From assembly GCA_948144175.1 (NCBI GenBank), contig CANXME010002155.1:1-64000 (forward strand): DNA of 64,000 nt, written 5' to 3'. Origin of the DNA: Closterium sp. NIES-65 (Eukaryota > Streptophyta > Zygnematophyceae > Desmidiales > Closteriaceae). Below the pieces are notes generated by a model, which saw nothing but the letters and a program-made list of their open reading frames with translations, did no database searches and had not been told where the DNA came from. The position numbers were made by a program, and so were the translations under genes. Position 1 is the stretch's first letter; each line of letters opens with the position of its first letter. Shown here piece by piece: positions 11,091 through 20,908 of the stretch.

Positions 11091-12210
11091 ATGTCTCTGT
11101 GTCCGTCCACTGCTCCTCTGCGTGCCTCTTCGCCTTCTCCTCCTGAGTCCTCTCTTCTTGCGCTTTCCGACCCGGAGTCGGACTCTCTTCGTGCTGCGAG
11201 TCCTACTGTCAGGCGTCTTCTCCCTAATGTTGTCACTGACCCCTCTTTTGAGTCCACTGCTGTGTCTGCTCTTGTTACTGAGCTCGTCGACTTTGCTGCT
11301 CGCTGTCGTCTAGACTACGCTTTCTGTCTTGTTACTGAGTCTGCGTCTGTCTGTCCTACGTCCGTCGGGGTGAATGTGCTCTTGGCACGGACGTCCTTGA
11401 GGACAGGCAGGAGGAGTTCCAATGTCTGGCTGCTGCTTCACCTCATCTCGCGTCTGTACTGCTTGCCCCTGAGGGAGACCCGGATGCACTAGACATCCCT
11501 ACTCTGCGTTCTTACGCGGAGGCTATAGAGGGTCCCTACTCCTCTAAGTGGCAGGCAGATATGGATGCAGAGATGGCTTCCTGGAAGTCCACAGGCACCT
11601 ACGTTGACGCGGTTCCCCTTCCTGGGGCGAACATTGTCAGTGGCATGTGGATCTTCAGGGTGAAGCGGCCGCCTGGCGCTCCACCTGTCTTCAAGGCGCG
11701 GTACGTCGCTCGTGGCTTCAGTTAGCGGCTGGGAGTTGACTACTTTCATACCTTCTCTCCCACCTCGAAGATGACCACTCTTCGGGTGCTGCTACACATA
11801 GTCGCTCAGCGCGACTACGAGCTTCACTCTCTTGACTTCAGCACAGCTTTCTTGCAGGGTAGCCTGCACGAGGAGATCTGGCTGCGCCGTCCACCTGGCT
11901 TCACTGGGACTTTCCCTCCTGGCACCCAGTGGAGCCTCCGACGGCCAGTCTACGGTCTCCGCCAGGCACCGCGTGAGTGGCACGACACACTGAGGACTAC
12001 GCTTGCGGCTCTTGGGTTTGCTCCCTCTAGTGCTGACCGTCGTTGTTTCTGCGCACCGACACTTCTCTGCCGCCGTTCTACATCCTCGTGTACGTCGACG
12101 ACTTAGTCTTTGCCACTGCTGACACTGCTGGGCTCGCCTATGTGAAGTCCGAGCTGCAGAAGAGACACACGTGCACAGACCTGGGTGAACTGCGCATCTA
12201 CCTTGGCTTG
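11091..12210 (+). pseudogene. Copia reverse transcriptase of C; RNase H deleted
   Basis: RT of the C/D/H/M family in several frames. Visible: SGMWIFRVKRPPG near 11640, a stop within ARGFS*RLGVDYF near 11725, then frame 11771-12106 with HSLDFSTAFLQGSLHEEIW and VYGLRQAPREW. A short deletion near 12045 shifts the frame before the intact-looking YILVYVDDLVFA block. At about 12210 the sequence jumps from ...YLGL directly to the 3' untranslated region. Comparison with M shows the RT C-terminus and all of RNase H (about 0.85 kb) are absent. Confidence 0.82.
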
Positions 12211-12240
12211 CTCACCTCTTGACCTTCCTTGTACTCTTGC

Positions 12241-12267
12241 ATATATATATATATATATATATATATA
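12241..12267. repeat. (AT)n microsatellite
   Basis: 27 bases of AT dinucleotide in the 3' untranslated region of C, with a shorter ATATATAT at about 12291-12300. M has a similar tract at 47325-47340. Confidence 0.95.
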
Positions 12268-12437
12268 CCTGCTCTTGCTTGTTTAGCCTTATATATATAT
12301 GTCTCCTCTTGCATGTGAACTGGCCTTGTGGCCTTGACCTTGTGCTCGGACTGTGTGGTGACGTTGTGATCCACCCTGAGCTTTGCTTTGCTTTGCTTGA
12401 CAGGTCTTTTTTACCCCTTGTTCTCCCCCACTTTGCC

Positions 12438-12447
12438 TATGGGGGTG
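12438..12447 (+). other. Polypurine tract of C
   Basis: TATGGGGGTG directly before the 3' LTR. The same CCTATGGGGGTG precedes the LTRs of D, H, K and M. Confidence 0.85.
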
Positions 12448-12578
12448 TGTCAGAACATCATAGCTTATGCTGTTGTGTAGGCTATAGTGGGGTATCCCAT
12501 AGGGGGTACAACCCAATTAGGGTTGGTACTTGCACTCACACATTTCATAGTTCATTCATTCGTGTTCTTTGTTTCACA
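12448..12578 (+). repeat. 3' LTR of C
   Basis: 131 bp, three differences from the 5' LTR, followed by the duplication ATGGT at 12579-12583. Confidence 0.95.
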
Positions 12579-12583
12579 ATGGT

Positions 12584-13060
12584 GTGTGAATACCAGAAGC
12601 CTTCTGGACTGAAGTCTGGATCAAGGTCCGGAGAGTGTGTCCAGTCGGTGAAGTTAACGATGGCGACGCTGTCGGCAGTGCCAAGGTCAGGGACGAAATC
12701 AAGAACGAAGACGTTGTTCTTGAGGGCCGCCCTGCCGATGTAGAGTCCTTCTCTCCCGTGATACAACTTGAATTCTTGAGTGGTACTGTCTGCTTCGAGG
12801 TGAATCCCCTTCGTCATCAGCTGGCTGACGCTCAGTAAGTTGTAGCCGAGTCCCTCCGCGATTAGTACTCCTGACATCTGTAGTACGACGTTTGTTTCCC
12901 TTGAATGAAGTTGAACTACGCCTTGTCGTCGTGTTCGCAGGTTTTGGTTGTTGGCAACTGTAATGACGACTTCGCGTTGAACGAAGCGTCCTGAGGAGCA
13001 CATGTGCTGTCCGGAGCAACTGCCCAAGAACCATGTGTCCCTTCCGAATGGCTCGCTTTG
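12584..13060 (-). pseudogene. Copia protease region of B with altered active site
   Basis: Protease and pre-integrase region of B in the minus frame 12545-13027. It contains GVLIAEGLGYNLLSVSQLM and LYHGREGLYIGR, typical of the segment just after Copia protease. The active-site segment, expected as L-D-S-G-A, reads here LGSCSGQHM: the catalytic Asp is Gly, so the enzyme would be inactive. C interrupts the protein just downstream (TSD at 12579-12583). Confidence 0.75.
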
Positions 13061-14476
13061 GGCGATGGTGGCGTATGTCGGGTTCGGCTGAAGTGACTCG
13101 CGGTGGGGTGTGGTTTCGTCGAGTTGTTCTTCCTGTGAGTAGTGTGGTGGTGACTCGGTATCTTTGCCATGCAGTTGACGATGTTTCTTGCTCCTTGTGC
13201 AGGTTGTCCTGTTGAAGACGTTGAAGCTTGAATCTGAGTCGTAGGATTTGCTTGCGTTGAGGCGACTTGGCTACTTAAAGGCCGAAGTTGCCGCTGTGGT
13301 GTTGTTGATTGTTGACGATTCATGCAGTGCGTGCGCGGGTGTCCTGAAGTTTTGCAGATGTGGCAGAACGGAGGTACTGGCTTCAGCTGTTGCTGCCGGT
13401 TGTTGTTGTTGTTGTAGCGTCGCTGGGTGTGGAACACAAACTCTGGTGCTGACGTCTTCTTTTTCAGTCGTTCTTCTTGCATGTCCATGTCTTGCTGCTC
13501 GGCATAGATTTCGGCGCAGAGCGCTGCTTCGGAGATTCTTCCGTGAGCTCGGAGGATGGCTTTTGTGGTGCGCCATTAAGGACCGAGGCCGCCGATAATG
13601 ACTGTCACAAAGGCGTCTTCAGAAATCGACCCTACGCATCGAAGAAGCCTGTGTTCAATTCGCGACATCGACTGATATACGCCATTCCTTTTTCCCCGGT
13701 TTCATTTCAACCGTTGTCAGTTGCGCCATTAACCGACTTTGACTTACACTGTCTGTTGCTCGATACAGGCTCTTCAGGTGGTTGTACGCGAGCTCCGCGG
13801 AGTTACCGTAACCTCGGTAAGTCCTTATGTTCTGCTGTTGAGTCGGGGTGATATTTCTCAGTAGGATCGTGTACGCCATCATTGACAGATAGGTGTACTG
13901 CTGCTTTCTCGTACTGTGTGCCGTTTGTTGGGTATGGCAGGGACCCGTCGAAGAACCCGAGTATCTGCGCGCCTTCCATCATCAGCTCAAACTCGAACGA
14001 CCAGGTGAAGAAATCCTTTCCATCGAAAGGTCTTGATGTCTACATCTTCAGAACATGTGCGAACTACGACTGAACTTGTAGTGCGTTCAGTTGTTTTTCT
14101 TGTCCAGGTGAGGCTGTGGGTGTGGCATGAAGCTGATGGATCCGCGATCGTACGGAGCAAAGGTAAGCTGTTGTTGCCGATTTCCTCGTGCATACGATGA
14201 GCTGTCGAGACTCATGGGTGTTGCTCCGTTGTTGTTGCTGTTGTGTGATTGCGCAGGTGCCGATTGCTGGTGTTGCTCGTAGAAGGACACGAAGGAGAAA
14301 TACTTCTCCATCATGCTCTGGTCGAAGTCCGCAATTTGATTTGCGGGAGTCTCAGTAGATGTTGCTCTGGGTCTTGTTGCCGTGCCCTCCTCTGTCTGTA
14401 GGCCAGAGGCAGGAGGTGGAGTAGGAGTAGTGCCTTGGGATCCGTTGGAATTGCTCCTTCCCTTTTGTGTAGCCAT
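12916..14476 (-). pseudogene. Copia gag of element B
   Basis: Gag. The ATG is the complement of 14474-14476 (MATQKGRSNSNGSQG). The N-terminal part is Gln/Ser-rich with FDQSMMEKYFSFVSFYEQHQ. The central core lies in 13655-13882 (ILLRNITPTQQQNIRTYRGY). The zinc knuckle CHICKTSGHPRTHC (C-x2-C-x4-H-x4-C) is near 13320-13365. At least two frame changes separate these parts. Confidence 0.82.
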
Positions 14477-14520
14477 GCTGATTGACACTGTTGGTATACG
14501 AGTTGAATTCCCCCTGATAG

Positions 14521-14531
14521 CTCTCATACCA
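14521..14531 (-). other. Primer-binding site of B
   Basis: The reverse complement TGGTATGAGAG is identical to A's, directly next to the LTR. Confidence 0.82.
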
Positions 14532-14974
14532 TGTTGGGCTGAAAAAGCCCTTAGGATCTTTGCAGAGGTGAATTCTGGATAGAGTTGATGTAGTAGCGGA
14601 AGCGTTTAATAAAGAGTTTGTGAACCACCTTGCGCTAGTATGTGAGGGCAAAGTAAATTGATTAAAACAAAGAGATACAAGATTATATATGAATACACGG
14701 AATATGAAGAGACACAGTTATAACTACTTTACTGTTGCTGTTGCGGTTCGATATAGTGACGAGTGGCAACTGCTCTGTAACGAGTGAGTTGTGTGTCCTT
14801 GCTGTCGCGCTGCATTTGTCAGGTCAAAGGTCGCTGACCTTTGACTTTCGCGTAACCTCCAGCGGTTACTTCAACCTCCGAGGATTGACTCGCTGGTGCC
14901 TCGATATGGTCTGCTTCGCTTGTGCCTTAGACTTTCGACACGACAGAGGCACTTAGGAACGATTGTTTCCAACA
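14532..14974 (-). repeat. 5' LTR of B
   Basis: 443 bp, TGTTGG...CCAACA termini, followed by the target duplication CACTT. Confidence 0.92.
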
Positions 14975-14979
14975 CACTT

Positions 14980-15035
14980 TGCTTCTATCTTGGTGTTTCG
15001 ACACGACAGAGGCGCTAAAACAATTGTTTCCAACA
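14980..15035 (-). repeat. 5' LTR of A, outer end
   Basis: 56 bp completing the LTR begun at 1502-1888: GTGTTTCGACACGACAGAGG, ending CCAACA. It is displaced 13 kb by the insertion of B. Confidence 0.88.
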
Positions 15036-15221
15036 TCATACCACAATACATACGGTAACATTGCCCTGCATGGTGTACAGCAGCCTGAACTCTGCAGACC
15101 ATGATAACTGGTTCAATGAAACAAATGAACAACATTTGTGTCAGACATAGTGAGGGGTTCCGTGAGGTCATCCATTGGTCCGCATCTTATCCACAAATGA
15201 AGCATCTGCTGTCGAACAACT
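15036..15221. other. Host 3' flank between the FMP32-like gene and element A
   Basis: 186 bp of ordinary composition between the host stop codon and A's LTR. No AATAAA is visible on the gene strand, so transcript ends may lie here by a weak signal or inside A's LTR (inference). Confidence 0.6.
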
Positions 15222-16803
15222 TTACAGGACCAGGCGAAGAATACCTAGCCCAATAGCACTGACTGAAACTAGGGTACCTGCACCCACAGATCACAAGCTG
15301 GTGTGAGAGAGTTTGCCTGGAGAAGATAGGCAGGAGTGCAGCAGAACGAAGAGATACTGAAACCATTCTCTGTGACAACTTGCCTATGCAGTATCTGATT
15401 ATTTCAAACTTGGCGCCTTCTAACTCTGCCTTCAATGTGTTCACCTCCTGAAATATCAAACAAAATCATTCCTGTATTAGCAGAAGAATCAGAATGTGCT
15501 AGTGTTCCATGTCTCAGCATGACCAAGGTTACGTACCCTATCCATCTTGTTGGACAAGCTGCTGAGCTCCTGAGTTTGAGCTGTGATATCTTCTTTGATT
15601 CTCCTGTGAAGTTGAAGAGTTAGGGGTGTTACACGGGCTTGTGACAAAGAGAGTGTACACCAATTCGGCACAACAATATACCACTTACCCTCTTTCCAAG
15701 TTCAGATCAAGACGTTGACCTGCTGTCACCTTATCCACCTCGTATCTGCAAGTTGACGACCAGAGGTCAAAGGAGGAGATGTTAAAACAGCATGTGTGTA
15801 GTGCTGCAGGTGCTATGACGGTGATACACCTACCGTATTTCATTCTTTACTTTGTCCAAATCCGTCTTGAGGCCTTCAACCTCCCGAGTCAATCCAGCAA
15901 ACTTCAAATCCTGTAGTCCAAAACTCCCACTCAATGAGTACCCCTTCAAAACAGACTCCTTGACAGTGTTTTCGACTTCGCGTTCACCCACAATCTAGCC
16001 TCCTGGGTTTGGAAATCTTGGGTTCCTTGTTGAAGTTGGTGAGCACAATGTATTCAATTATCAATCCCTTCATACCTGGAGGCTTTGAATTTCCGTCTTG
16101 ACCTTGGCCATGGCTGCCTCCGCCACCATCTCCGACTGCATTTAGTGAAGAATGAACAGATGCATCAATGAGTGAAGCGCGTTACTTCATGATTGAATTG
16201 GACGAGTTGTGAAACTGCCGATGGTATAAAACTTACCTTTTGCATCTCTGACTTTGAAACGAAAGTGTGCGCGGCTGTGTCGAGACTCTCATGGAGAACT
16301 TCTGTGATAAGATGTGTAATAGCCTCGGATTGCTTCGCCGTCAACCCTTCCGCCTCTAGCCTTCTCACCTGTTTCACAGACTTGGTTCTCATCACCAAAA
16401 TAGGGATTCCGAAAAACACTGCACGACGTTGATTGCGAAAAGGGGAAGCAGTACATATGGAACTTACAAGTGCAAGTGTGTCAACGAGAAACGCTTTTCT
16501 ACCGTTAGCGCTAGCTGTGACCATTGTCAGTGTTCGCCGTCCAGTGTGAAAATCTCGTCGGGGCATCGTAGGGTGGTTCGTCTGATCCTCTGAAACTGTA
16601 AATACTTGGTCACTACTTGGCAGACGCAATCCATACGGCATCACAAGCTCGCTTTGCTCGACGGGGGATCGATGGCTTGCTGATTTGGCTGCCTCGTGTG
16701 CTATATGTCTGGACAATAGGGCTATCGAAAGTGGCCGCAATACGACAATCGCCACACGTCTTCCAATCTGCTGTAGCGTGCCATGGCTACCACTTAATGC
16801 CAT
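15222..16803 (-). CDS. FMP32: FMP32/MCUR1-like (DUF1640) mitochondrial coiled-coil protein, 8 exons
   Basis: Host gene. Family members are mitochondrial inner-membrane proteins linked to respiratory-complex assembly and, in animals, calcium uptake. Exons from my splice reading: 16468-16803, 16237-16368, 16076-16135, 15834-15910, 15689-15745, 15537-15603, 15384-15447, 15222-15277. They join in frame into 282 residues. Seen: basic N-terminus (probable transit peptide), FLVDTLAL then VRRLEAEGLTAKQSEAIT (about 106-130), FVSKSEMQK (148-156), a charged coiled coil with YEVDKVTAGQRLDLNLERG, and a C-terminal membrane segment (YCIGTLVSVSAIGLG...). All introns are GT-AG except the last, which is GC-AG. 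The ATG at 16803 fits a TATA box about 90 bp upstream; an open frame extends to 16842 without another ATG. The N-terminal 100 residues are least certain. Confidence 0.9.
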
Positions 16804-16894
16804 ATGGAGAGGTCTTTGCCGCGGGCCTGAGAACCTCCACACAGTAGTTCGTTGCAGAATTAAAAGCTCTTGACTAAACTCGCCTAGCTACGGG

Positions 16895-16903
16895 TATTTA
16901 TAG
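16895..16903 (-). promoter_or_regulatory. TATA box of the FMP32-like gene
   Basis: On the minus strand CTATAAATA (in CCTATAAATACC), a near-perfect TATA box. Transcription would start near 16865-16870, leaving a leader of about 65 nt before the ATG at 16803. Confidence 0.65.
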
Positions 16904-17837
16904 GCCAGCCTCCAGAAGACAGCACACACGACTACAGCTTGGTACCGTCATCGTGGACCAGATGGACCAGGAGAATCGAGCAAGAGACCACTGGAGTTCT
17001 CACCCCTGGAGTCCTAAACTAAGTTCTCCAGTCCGTGAACGAGAAGACGATCTCTAACAAGTCTTGGATCACCCCTGGGAGCTCTACGACGGCTTGCACA
17101 CCATGAATGGCTATCGGAATTGAATAGGTGGACTCTCTGAACTAGATGATCAAAACTCGAGAAAGAGTGGCACATTTGAACCAGGATTCCGTTCTCACCA
17201 ACCATCCAGCCTCAAATACGCAGAATCACGGGACGGGAATGGGACCACCATCAGCAAGCAGGGAGATGACCTGCTCCGCAGGGAATAGTTTTGTCAGTGA
17301 CTTGTGTGTGTGCTGTCCTTCTGGTGCAAAGGCTTGCCCAGGCTGATTGTCAGTGGTGCCCGGAATCGCGGACGCGCGGCTCGTTTCAGCAGTGTTCCAG
17401 GGCAGGCGGGTGAGCTCCGTCTGTGTACAGTACGTGATATTGTTGAACAAGAACAACCCAAGACTGGACGACGAATGAAGCGGCTAGACGTCTACAGGCC
17501 GCCAAGCTATCCAGAGTGATCGTTAATATCGAAGACTGTCCCGAGATCGCGCCCGTTGATCGCGAGCACACGTGACGATGGTCACCTGCATTGCTGGAGA
17601 AATGTGGCGGCAACCTCCTCATCGATTGGATGATTGCATCTGACGTGGGGTCACGATGTGGCAAACAGAGGTACCGTTACTAACAGACATCTACACGAAC
17701 ATAGCACCAAGTATCCCGTAAAGATTTCCTTGTTGGAGCAATGCCCATATATGGAGATAAAAATATGCGGTGTTTGGGGCCTTTGTTATGAAACATTCAT
17801 ATGGTCCTGGTTGGAACTGTCAGGAACAGATGGTGCA
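16904..17837. other. Unassigned intergenic sequence
   Basis: About 0.9 kb upstream of the host gene with near-balanced composition. I see short open frames only, no LTR, no tandem repeat and no recognisable domain. It may hold upstream promoter elements. Confidence 0.5.
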
Positions 17838-17920
17838 ATGAATGATGTAATGTAGGTAAAATTAGTCAGCCCTAACCTAGGCTTCCAAATGACAGTGTTA
17901 TGTAACCAACACATTTGACA
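17838..17920 (-). repeat. Possible decayed LTR of E
   Basis: Shares short patches with family LTRs (AATGAATGA, CCCTAACCTAGG, and the end ACATTTGACA like ...TTTGACA). Its position about 230 bp before the E RNase H remnant is right for a 3' LTR, but similarity is weak. Confidence 0.3.
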
Positions 17921-18149
17921 CATCACAATGCATGGAAGGCAAGAAGCAAGTCTCAGGAGCATTACTAGCCAATGCATGTGACACACGTGGTCACAAAACC
18001 ACTCAGCACCAAATTAAAAACATGTGATGCAACTCAAGGTGGCACAACTACTCCTGCCACCGAAACAAATGGTCACGACTAAACAGTAAAACATCATATG
18101 CAAAACAAGATGTAGTTATCAGTACAAAAATAAGGGAGGACCAGGAGGA

Positions 18150-19082
18150 ACACGGCCAAGGTGAGTTATGAGCCGATCATGATGGTGAGGCAGAAATGCC
18201 TTAGTGAAGATATCGGCGGTGTTGACCAATGGGGACAGAGAAAACAATAGTGCCTAGTTGCGTCGCTTACCTGGTTGCAACCTAAGCATGAGCGAGGTGA
18301 ACATGCGTCAGTATGCATCCAGACTAGGCTGATGAAATGAGAGGATCATGGCCTTGTTGGCAACGAACAAGACCGGAACTGAGCTGGGCGGCTCACCTAG
18401 GTCAGCGAGTAAGAGTGCCAGCTAACGGAGCTCCTGAGCAGCTAATGCACCAACATATATCTCTGTCCCAGCAATTGACGAAGCAACAGACGACGAGGGT
18501 GTCGACCTTCACGACATAAATTCATAGCCCAATCTAAAGCAATAACACTGAGTCGACGTGCGAGTCTCGTCGCCGTCTGCCCACGACGCGTCAGTGTACA
18601 TCGCAATCCAAACTAGGTGTCGTCCACCAAGGAGAAGCCTCATGCTTGATGTACTTGCGAGATAGCGCACTACCCTCTTAGTAGCCGTCGTTCAGTGCTG
18701 GAGATAGTGAATCCACATTGAAACAAATCAACGTAGGACGTTTAGAGGATAAGCTAGGCCTGGGCGAGTGCAAGACATCAGGTGCATGAGACACGGCTCT
18801 GCATACTGAACATTAGGCTAAGCCGGCTCGTCAAGAACATGAGTCGTAAGCTTACGGTCAGGAGCAAAAGTAGTGGGTTATACAAAAGGGAACTGAAGGT
18901 GGAACCGCTCAAGGACCTAATGCACGATATGTGGCTGAGTCGGAGTGATGGTGCGCATTGCTCTGTCCCAGGTGATATCTAAGCCAAGATAGTTGCGCAG
19001 CTCACCAAGGTCAATGCAAGTGTGTCTCTTCAGCACCCCTACTTTCACCGAAGCTAGAGCAACCTCGTCTACAATAGCAAAG
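18150..19082 (-). pseudogene. Decayed Copia RNase H/RT remnant (element E, part 1)
   Basis: DNA-level similarity to the RNase H and RT end of D/H/K/M but with no usable frame. GCCTTAGTGAAGATATCGGC near 18200 matches the segment encoding TADIFTKAL. GGCGGCTCACCTAGGTCAGC near 18385 and AGCCAAGATAGTTGCGCAGC near 18980 match other RNase H/RT stretches. It is more diverged than any other copy here, so E is the oldest Copia of this group. D is inserted at 19082/19083; E resumes at 26434. Confidence 0.75.
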
Positions 19083-19207
19083 TGTTAAAGAATGAGGAAT
19101 GAATAAACTAGCACAAGGTTGGGTACAAGTAGGAAACCCTAGGAAACTATACCCCATAGTGTCTACCCCACTATAGCATAGACAAGCTATATAATATGAA
19201 TTTGACA
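19083..19207 (-). repeat. 3' LTR of D
   Basis: 125 bp, TGTTAAAGAATG...TTTGACA in plus sense. Preceded by CAAAG. Confidence 0.93.
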
Positions 19208-19220
19208 CACCCCCATAGGC
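19208..19220 (-). other. Polypurine tract of D
   Basis: The minus strand reads GCCTATGGGGGTG directly before the LTR. Confidence 0.85.
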
Positions 19221-19405
19221 AAAGTGGGGGAGAACAAGAGGTCACAAGACCAGTCAAGCAAAGAAAAGCAAAGCTCAGGGTGGATCACAACGTCACCACA
19301 CAATCCGAGCACAAGAGCAAAGCCAAAAGGCCACTTCACATGCAAGATCATATATAAAGGTAAACAAGCAAGTGCAGGTATAGAAAGATCACAGTATCAC
19401 CAAGG

Positions 19406-20908
19406 TCAAGAAGTGAGCAAGTGAGGCCAAGTAGGCACAAGACCTAGCATCGTACAGAAGCGCTGATGATCACCAAGCGGAAGTGCCTTGGTAAAGTATC
19501 TAGCAGTGTTTGCCTCAGAGGCCACGTAAGAAAGACGCAGCTGACCACGCTGCTGCAGCTCACGAGCAAGGAAGTAGCGGAGAGCAATATGCTTCGTCCT
19601 GTGCTCCCGACACAAGGCCAGCATGGCCTTGTTGTCTACGTACAAAACTGGAGGAGAACGAGGCGGCTCTCCTAGGTCAGTCAGCAAGTAGGTGAGCCAG
19701 CATAGCTCCTGTGCAGCCATGGCCCCGGCGTAGATCTCAGCCTCACAGTTGGAGCCGAGAAAAGAAGACGAGCGGGTAGACCGCCACGAAACAGAGCCGG
19801 AGCCAAGGTTGATGGTGTAACCCTGTGACGACCGTTGCGTAGCCTGGTCGTCAGCCCAAGAAGCGTCTGCGTGACCTGTGAGGACCACTTGACGTCGCCC
19901 TCCAAGCACTAGCCCCATGCCCGACGTACTGCACAAGTAGCGCAACACCCTCTTTGCTACAGCCATATGCTGTGGTCGGTGTCTCCCAGGAGCAACATAG
20001 CGTGCCAAGATGCTAAGAGGGTATGCAAGGTCAGGTCGCGTGCAGATCACCAGGTACATGAGGCAGCCAACAAGCTCTGGGTACGGGCCACTCGGCTCTA
20101 CGGACTCATCCGAAGGCAGAGCTGAGAGCGAGTGGCGAGTAGACATAGGAGTGGCCTGAGGCGAGGAGTACGTGAAGTCGAAGCGCTGAAGGACCTGCTG
20201 CACCATGTGTGACTGAGTCAGGGTAATGGTGCGGCGTGCTCTGTCCCGGGTGATCTGCAAGCCAAGGTAGCTACGGAGTTCACCCTGGTCTGTGCACGTA
20301 TGACTCTTCTGCAGCTCGGACTTTACGTGGGCGAGTCGAGCAGTGTCAGCAGTGGCAAAGACCAAGTCGTTGACGTATACGAGGATGTAGAACGGCGGCA
20401 AAGAGGTGTCGGTGCGCAAAAACAGCGACGGGTCGGCTGTAGAAGGAGCAAACCCAAGAGCCGCAAGTGTAGTCCTCAGTGTGTCGTGCCACTCACGGGG
20501 CGCCTGGAGGAGACCGTAGACTAGCCGCCTGAGGCTCCACTGGGTACCAGGAGGAAACGACCCAGTGGAGCCAGGTGAGCGGCGCAGCCAGATCTCCTTG
20601 TGCTGGCTGTCCTGCAGGAAAGCTGTGCTGAAGTCAAGAGAGTGAAGCTCGTAGTCGCGCTGAGCGGCTATGTGCAGCAGCACCCGAAGAGTGGTCATCT
20701 TTGGAGTGGGAGAGAAGCTCAGAAAGTAGTCAACTCCATGCCGCTGACTGAAGCCTCGAGCCACGTAACGCGCCTTGAAGATAGGCGGAGAACCCGACGG
20801 CCGCTTCACCCTGAAAATCCACATGCCACTGACGATGTTCGCCCCAAGTGGGGGAACCTCGTCGACGTAGGTGCCTGTGGACTTCAAGGAAGCCATCTTT
20901 GCGTCCAT
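19406..20908 (-). CDS. Copia RT-RNase H of D (500 codons; catalytic Asp lost)
   Basis: Open frame covering RT and RNase H. RT: SGMWIFRVKRPSG (27-39), KARYVARGFSQRHGVDYF (45-62), HSLDFSTAFLQD (89-100), LRRLVYGLLQAPREW (127-141). The active site reads YVND (178-181) where the family has YVDD, so one of two metal-binding Asp is Asn; the codon change GAC to AAC lies in a CpG. RNase H: HADASWADDQATQRSSQGY, CEAEIYAGAMAAQELCW, ARYFTKALPLGDHQRF. The polypeptide should be inactive as polymerase. It starts at an in-frame Met; the true Pol continues upstream in another frame. Confidence 0.88.
   Translation of the reverse strand: MDAKMASLKSTGTYVDEVPPLGANIVSGMWIFRVKRPSGSPPIFKARYVARGFSQRHGVDYFLSFSPTPKMTTLRVLLHIAAQRDYELHSLDFSTAFLQDSQHKEIWLRRSPGSTGSFPPGTQWSLRRLVYGLLQAPREWHDTLRTTLAALGFAPSTADPSLFLRTDTSLPPFYILVYVNDLVFATADTARLAHVKSELQKSHTCTDQGELRSYLGLQITRDRARRTITLTQSHMVQQVLQRFDFTYSSPQATPMSTRHSLSALPSDESVEPSGPYPELVGCLMYLVICTRPDLAYPLSILARYVAPGRHRPQHMAVAKRVLRYLCSTSGMGLVLGGRRQVVLTGHADASWADDQATQRSSQGYTINLGSGSVSWRSTRSSSFLGSNCEAEIYAGAMAAQELCWLTYLLTDLGEPPRSPPVLYVDNKAMLALCREHRTKHIALRYFLARELQQRGQLRLSYVASEANTARYFTKALPLGDHQRFCTMLGLVPTWPHLLTS

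Larger units (their letters stand above)
5619..12578 (+). mobile_element. Copia element C, nested in B
   Basis: Plus-strand Copia element of 6,960 bp: LTR, primer site, repeat leader, gag, protease, integrase, linker, RT, polypurine tract, LTR. The 131-bp LTRs differ at only three positions and are flanked by the perfect duplication ATGGT. It sits in the protease-integrase linker of B. Gag, protease and integrase carry indels, and the RNase H region is deleted, so it is non-autonomous today. Confidence 0.95.
1889..14974 (-). mobile_element. Copia element B, nested in A and split by C
   Basis: Minus-strand Copia element with two long LTRs (442 and 443 bp), polypurine tract, primer site, gag and pol. 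Without the inserted C it is about 6.1 kb. Target duplication CACTT (1884-1888, 14975-14979) places it inside A's LTR. Order from the right: LTR, primer site, gag, protease, [C], integrase, RT, RNase H, polypurine tract, LTR. Coding is broken by many frameshifts and stops, so it cannot supply its own proteins. Confidence 0.92.

Noticed and set aside
12241..12300. AT-rich stretch as replication origin or matrix attachment
   Set aside because: A simple AT microsatellite in the 3' untranslated part of C; M has the same in the same place.
16804..16842. Upstream extension of the FMP32-like frame to 16842
   Set aside because: The first codon there is GTG. The first ATG in frame is at 16803 and fits the TATA position, so I used that.
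17226..17664. Short open frames upstream of the host gene as possible second gene or divergent first exon
   Set aside because: No domain, no convincing splice pattern and no codon signal that I can see.
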